Assembly (NCBI GenBank): GCA_017506865.1
Contig: JAFCMP010000046.1
Span: 1,178,001 to 1,242,000 of the forward strand
Source: Tribonema minus
Lineage: Eukaryota > Sar > Xanthophyceae > Tribonematales > Tribonemataceae
DNA: 64,000 bases
Direction of reading: 5' to 3'
Shown here: one piece after another, positions 59,001 through 64,000 of the stretch
Layout: every line of letters starts with the position of its first letter
Numbering within the stretch: the stretch's first letter is position 1
Program-made: the position numbers and the translations under genes
The notes under the pieces: generated by a model
Database searches by the model: none
What the model was told of the DNA's origin: nothing
What the model saw: the letters and a program-made list of their open reading frames with translations, nothing else

Positions 59001-62000
59001 TCTCGCTGTGCCGTCAAGCTTGGTGACAGCTAGGCCGCTGACCCCCACCTCACTCTGCAAGGGGGGTATGCAAAGGGTGAATGCGCAGTCAGGCTTAAGC
59101 AAAGTCAGAGCCAAGCACCAGTCCTTTCAATATGAGCAACTTCAACTGCAGACGCTTCGAGTCCACGGGAGCAGTAAGTTGACATTTGAACAATGGATAC
59201 CAGAACTTTCGCAAAACTGAGGCAGGTGCGGGCCAGCTGAGCGGACGCTACTTAGTGGTAGAGATGTTTCAGGACCAGATGAAGAATATTTACACATGCC
59301 CTGCAAATTTAACTATCACCAGACACCAACAAGTTCAAGTTTGTCGCACCAACAAGTTCACGTCTGTCGCGCCATCAACAGGACTCTGGTGCATTGTATG
59401 ACTGCTTCATGTTAACAAGGCCTCTACCACCAGGCAGACGGCAGCACCAACATGCATACATAAGACGTCAGCCAGAACTTGAGATTTGCATGGTAAGTTA
59501 TTGGTGATGTACCAGAGGTTTGCTCACCTTCCAGGTCTTGGCCTGCACAAATGCATTGCGCCCCACCGAGGCATCCACCACCAGCAGCGTCTCATGCGGT
59601 GCCCCCTTAATCTGCGCAACACACACGCAGTGACAGTGTTGAAGTGAGTACACCGCCGCTCTCAATGTTGAACTTCAGTGAAGGCAGGTCAAGCTGTTGA
59701 ATGTGCAAGCGCACATGTGACACAAGAGCACGCGCCGGCTGTTGCTGTTTCAAATGCAGGGTGTGTCATGCCATCACTGCCATTGCACAAGCACTCCTTC
59801 AGCATCAATTCTGCGGCAATAAGAATGTAGCCGCCGCAACGGCACTCTCACGCTTCACTGTAGTGGCAGGTGATGATGTACGCCCCCCCCCAGCCCCCCC
59901 CCCCCCCCCCTTGAATGAGCTGGTATGCCACCCCAATTACCACTCACAACAGAGCCGATGCTGGCCTTGATGGCCTTGAGCTCCTGGTTCAACTTGCGGT
60001 TGTTGCTGAGCCTGCCACTCGTGTCAACCACCACCACATCATACCCCCCCTCCACAGCCCTCTCACACGCCCTCTGAGCCACGCTCTCCGGTCTCTCCTC
60101 GGAATCTAGCGGCTTGACAATGTCCACCTCGGCGCGGTTGGACCACTCTTCTAGCTGCTCCACTGCGGCGGCGCGAAAGGTGTCGGCGGCGCACAGCAGC
60201 ACCTGCACACAAACGGTGCATTGAGATAACAGCGCCGCGCATGTAAGAGCTCAAGGTTGAAGTTGCTAAGGTGTCGGCGGCGCACAGCAGCACCTGCGTG
60301 CAAACGGTGCGTTAAGGTAACAGCACAGCGTATGTGCATCATGTGTGCATGAGGACTCGAGGTTGAAGTTGCCAAGGTGTCGGCGGCGCACAGCAGTACC
60401 TGCGCACAAGCAGTACGTTGAGACAACAGCGCAGCGCATGTGTGTCGCCTGCATGATGAAAGGTCAAGGTTGAAGCTGCTAAGGCGTCGGCAGCGCACAG
60501 CAGCACCTGCGCGCAAGCGGTGCGTCGCGATGACAGCGCATAAGCATCATGTGCGCATGAGGATGCGACGTTGAAGTTGCAAATTGGCGTGGCGCGTGCT
60601 GTGTGCGGATGGCGCATTGTTGCAATGTCGGCACCACCTCAGCGGGCGCTGAGATCGCAGCACATGTGTGTCGTCGGCATGAGGATTTGAGGTTGAAGTT
60701 GCAGGATGCCGTGCCGTGTGCTGTGAGTGAATGGCGAGATGTTGCGGTGCCAATACCACTTCAGCGGAATTGAAGAATGTGTTGAGCAGCTGTCCGCGGC
60801 GTGCAATAGCTTGCACAAGAGGGTGTACATGAGAGGCAATGGGCAGTTGACGTTGAAGTTGTGCAAGTGTTGAAATGCAGGAGAGAGGTGCACGCTTGTC
60901 ATGTCTGCGCCACATTGATGCAACTCAGAGAACAGTTTGCAACAGCCATGATTATGCATTCTAAAAGTTCTATGCTGCACACATTTCCCAGGTGATCATG
61001 ATCGTTTTGCCTGCTGAGTCGGGCTGACATCTCTGGGGTCTTGCTGACGGGTGGGCATGCACTTCAACTGCATATGGATGGTGACATGAGTGCATTTTGA
61101 CACTCAAATAAGTTACACAAGTCTCATGTTAATTCATCCTAAAGAATGATCATTCGCGCAGCTCCACAATAAACACATATTCAACTGCAAGTTGAAGTTC
61201 ACCTTCAGGTCCTGCCCCTTAAGGCGAGCTGCGATCTTGCCAATGGTGGTGGTCTTGCCCATGCCATTGGCACCCATGACAAACAGTACAGAGGGCACGC
61301 CAGAGTCTGCAGGCGCAAATTTGATAGCGCTGGGGTTGTTGGCGCCCTCAAGAGGGCCTACGGCATTGCCGCCGAGCACCTGTGAGCATACATGTGAGCA
61401 ATGCGAGGGAGGTGCGTCAGTTAACAATTAAAGTCCATTACAATGTGAATACTGGGAGTTGAACTTTGATGTGCAAAACGTGCAGTGCACACACACGCGC
61501 GTGATGTGTGACGTTAAGCGAAAATCGGTACCTAAGTGGGATACTTGGTAGTATGAATTGTCATGATTGGCATAATTCAATTGTAATAAAACGTTGCCGC
61601 GCAGCATGCGAGTGGGCGGTGCATCCACATGCAGCACTGCTCGGTCGAGCAAACTGGGCCAGTCTTGCGTTGGTTACCATCTTTTTTAAATCACGTTCAA
61701 TCGACATGCTGCATAGCCATTGCAAGTCTCGAAATGCTCCGCCTATTCTAATTTGGGTAATGTCAACATGTCACGCAGTCATTGTCAGCCTTTCATTGTT
61801 GATCATGTATCCAAACTTGAGTAAAAGCAGCTTGCCACATGGCCGTCATTTGTGTGTGCTGATAACGAACGGCCGTCACTATTTCTTGGGTCTTGGATGC
61901 GCAGAGCTCAGATGATCTCTGAAGTGCACAAAACAGTGCAGACATGCAGGGACCAGAAACATACGCAGTGCCCATGCTTGTGAACCAGCACTGCGGAATC

Positions 62001-64000
62001 CATTCTTGCCATGATTTCTGCTTGGTGAGGCATGCACACGATGCCATGAATTCATTTTCATGTTTTTTACGATTTCATGGCATGAATCAGCATCCTTGAC
62101 CTGCAGTCGTTCACTTGAACAAGCAAAAACGAGAAAGCAAATTTGTTTACCTCGATGAGTGTGCCGCGAAGCACACAGTTCACGTCCTCAGGCTCCAGCT
62201 TGCTCTCAGAGGACCCCGCAATGTCCCTCAACGCGTCAATGATCTGCAGTGTTGTAGCAGAACCTGCATGTGCACAGTCACGCATGTGTCGGTCATACAG
62301 TGTGTGGGTTGCAGCAATGTAGTGTCAATGCAGCGCGCGAATGCAAAGCTAACACTTGCCAACGGCTGGGCGACGGCAGTTACATGGCAGCTGCACGGCA
62401 GTTGTGACAACTAGAACATTGCACTCGTCGAGATCTGTCCGCATATATGACATGAATCATGATCAGTAAATGCTGATTTGCAGCTGTGTGTCACCATACA
62501 GATTTATGCGCATGATAGTTCGAAGACACGCCTTCTGACTGCAGTAACGCTATACTACGTGGTTGCGAACATGATTCTACATTGTTGCGAACATGATTGA
62601 CAACACAGATCAACACTGGCCCTTAGCGTGGAGAATTGCAACACAGATCATTGCATTTACACATTATAAAATAATAATGTAAACTCACCTATGTCAGAAG
62701 TCATCAAGACCTCCTCCAGGCCTGTCAAAGTTTCGTCCAGAGTGTCTCCCCGGCCAAGTGCCTTGCTTAGGTCGCCAAGAAACTTCTCCCTGCAGCAGTG
62801 ATCATAATTCACAAGATGCAATGTATTCAGGGCCCAAGGCGAATGAGTGTCGCCCACCACAACCCTATTCCTAACCTGAACCCTATGTCGCCACTGACCC
62901 CAACCCTAACCCTAGCAGGTGCCTCCGTCTGCTTTGGGGGATTCCGAGTACTATAATCTACCAATTGGCCTTTCGGGTAGTTCAAGTGGATGCATTCACA
63001 TGCCAGAGCAGTTGATGGTCCATTTGCTATGCAAGTGGCACCTGGATTGTGCGTACCATTGCATCAGACAATTGTCAGACAATTGTCGCCATGCACTGCT
63101 CACTGATTAAAAACAGCAATTTGGTGGCTCTTGGTCAGGGCCCTGTCCATCTCTTTTTTGTCTGACAAAATGTCACTTGCAGGAAGCTGCATACATGTAC
63201 GCTTCAAAGTGCAGCATAGTACAGTAAAGCCGTAAAGCGGGTGTTGTCGTCATATCGTCCTTAACCTCAACTTGTGGTAGTCAGACCAGCTGCTCTGCGC
63301 ATACGCAACTACAGCCAGAAAACAAAATCTGAAGTTCATAAAACTGCAACGCAGCAATCAAGTGTTATAACTGCAAAATACTCCATATTGCTGAGCCACA
63401 TGTTTTGCGTCCGCTTGGTCAAGATGACATGTTTCATGCTAGGAGGATGCCAGTAGCAGTGAACAAATGTATTGGTGCTGTCTGAGCTTGCTAGTGGAGC
63501 ACACCTGCACTATAAACTGATCGGTGGCCCCTTGTGTGCTGTGCATGTCAGGACCTGCATCAACTATATCAAGCAGTTGCCTACTTCTATCTGAACATCT
63601 TGCATGATAGTTGCTGTGTTTGTACCTGGTATATACTGATTCTTGTCACCATGATGGCTTGGGAAATGATGCCAAACACATTGTGAACTTTACACAGCAC
63701 AGCGAAAGCCTGCCGCATAGCAGCTGCCTCAGGAGTCATGACAGGTATTCACTGGTTTCGATCAGAGGCGGCTGAGACTCCCTACAAAGAAGTTATGTCA
63801 CAGGAGCTGCCAGTTGCCGTTATCACGTGTTTTATGCATGTATTGTACTTCAAGTTGTGTACTTCAAGTAGTTGTAACAGGTGTACCTGCTCTTTGTCAG
63901 GCCCTGTGTGAACTTTGCAAAGTTCTCCGCATCCGCCTCTCGCCTGACCTTGACATATGCAGCAGTGTCCTGCAGTGCCTCCCCCAGCTTCCCCTCCACA
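56006..64000 (-). CDS. FTSY: Chloroplast SRP receptor FtsY, 5' end outside window
   Basis: Nine exons are visible: from beyond 64000 to 63887, then 62789-62689, 62263-62151, 61379-61203, 60202-59948, 59611-59528, 59054-58946, 56931-56804 and 56134-56006; about 402 codons, phases agree. The N domain reads FAKFTQGLTKSREKFLGDL and LTGLEEVLMTSDIG. The GTPase motifs are GANGMGKTTTIGKIA (G1), DTFRAAA, DTSGRL (G3, Ser in place of the usual Ala), TKLDGTARAG (G4) and LIGVGEGLTDLRDFDAELFV (G5 and end of G domain). cpFtsY docks cpSRP54 at the thylakoid and delivers light-harvesting proteins to Alb3. Unusually, some 65 residues follow the normal FtsY end, with a Pro-rich linker and a basic tail (SRKARRKSSGKKAKK). 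Introns contain a hAT MITE, a large fold-back and two splice-junction arrays. Confidence 0.93.
56215..56330 (+). mobile_element. Old LINE-B 3' fragment in the last FtsY intron
   Basis: GTGAAGACTCTGGTAGCAAG, CATCAATCATCTGCGCTTCC and an AAAAATTGTAC end match the LINE-B tail with substantial divergence. Confidence 0.65.
57168..57715. mobile_element. Large fold-back element in an FtsY intron
   Basis: Imperfect inverted arms of about 245 bp (57168-57413 and 57460-57715) surround a 46-bp spacer. The inner parts (GGCGCGGATTTGCCC, CGGCCGTACCGCCA, GTGGATCAC boxes) are the best conserved; the outer parts (TCATCCTGCCATTT, AACACACA, GAAATGCTCACAAC) are more diverged. The box AGGTGTGGATCACTTTCA occurs three times around the centre. 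I could not find a clear target duplication. Confidence 0.8.
58135..58346 (-). repeat. Copies of FtsY exon 7 end plus donor in the intron
   Basis: The real junction (minus strand GTGAAGCTCATTG, donor GTGAGTGCAGGAAAATG at 58945) is repeated downstream at 58312-58265 (GTGAAGCTCATTG, GTAAGCGCAGGAAAATG) and 58186-58140 (ATGAAGCTGATCA, GTAAGCTCAGGGAGATG). CAGAAGCTGCACA blocks accompany both. A hAT MITE later inserted between the real junction and the copies. Confidence 0.85.
58355..58908. mobile_element. Non-autonomous hAT element (MITE) in an FtsY intron
   Basis: 554 bp; perfect 19-bp terminal inverted repeats CAGGGGTTGTCACGACTCC; exact 8-bp target duplication CTTAATAC at 58347-58354 and 58909-58916. 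The subterminal parts are dense arrays of GGAGTCGGAGTCG/GGAGCGGAGTCGG in both orientations. A unique centre lies at about 58560-58680. No coding capacity. Confidence 0.95.
59882..59911. repeat. C-run next to an FtsY splice donor
   Basis: Runs of 9 C and then 18 C separated by AG, some 40 bp inside the intron past exon 5. They read as poly-G in the transcript. Confidence 0.9.
60195..60590 (-). repeat. Array of FtsY exon 5 acceptor copies in the upstream intron
   Basis: On the minus strand the real acceptor (GCAG, then GTGCTGCTGTGCGCCGCCG at 60202) is preceded by three good copies with acceptors near 60296, 60402 and 60510, each with GCAGGTRCTGCTGTGCGC and CCGACRCCTTAGCA. Each copy is also followed by intron-like AACTTCAACCT. 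The period is about 105-110 bp. Two more distant, weaker relatives lie at about 60600-60780. Confidence 0.9.
62850..62920. repeat. Degenerate telomere-like CCCTAA tract in an FtsY intron
   Basis: AACCCTATTCCTAACCTGAA, CCCTATG and CCAACCCTAACCCTAGC. Similar short tracts lie at 12999-13032 and 16691-16714. Confidence 0.6.

Overview
The window is nuclear DNA of a photosynthetic eukaryote with a complex (secondary, red-lineage) plastid, most likely an ochrophyte or a related alga; the exact lineage cannot be fixed from sequence alone. Three gene models begin with a signal peptide followed by an A-x-A-F/H-A-F-A-P type motif (CASGFVP, GHAFAP, CAQAFVG), the hallmark of bipartite plastid presequences. 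A fourth gene is chloroplast FtsY. A CEP41 gene implies a flagellate stage. TTAGGG is the telomere-type repeat present. Genes are intron-rich, with short exons (75-450 bp) and GT-AG introns of 0.1-2 kb. I built the gene models by joining exons on splice consensus, reading phase and family similarity; in all complete models the exon lengths sum to a multiple of three.

Layout: (i) 1-2466 minus, 5' part of a plastid-targeted GIY-YIG-like (GRXS16-type) gene. (ii) 2.5-12.3 kb, gene-poor, with degenerate repeats and one LINE tail. (iii) 12306-18952 minus, Tab2/ATAB2 (359 aa), and 19087-26630 plus, a PAP/fibrillin protein (447 aa); their start codons are 134 bp apart. (iv) 27392-37943, one hAT-type element (8-bp target duplication CTGCCCTC) filled with nested non-LTR retrotransposons, including an open 1647-codon LINE whose 5' end, inside its own target duplication, is ten GGGTTA repeats. 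(v) 39025-41548 minus, an orphan gene (278 aa). (vi) 43984-48658 minus, a coiled-coil protein (about 743 aa), divergent from (vii) CEP41 at 50124-55530 plus (305 aa). (viii) 56006-64000 minus, chloroplast FtsY, whose N-terminus lies beyond the window.

Functionally, Tab2 (plastid mRNA translation for photosystems), fibrillin (thylakoid/plastoglobule lipid protein), cpFtsY (thylakoid insertion of light-harvesting proteins) and the GIY-YIG/GRX-like protein all serve the plastid, while CEP41 and perhaps the coiled-coil gene serve the basal body or cilium.

Two patterns stand out. First, in four genes the last or first tens of bases of an exon, together with the adjoining splice site, are tandemly copied into the neighbouring intron (seven cases seen). 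Second, the retrotransposon nest shows unusually clear insertion histories: shared GTAC 3' termini, target duplications, and a LINE that carries or acquired telomeric repeats at its 5' junction.
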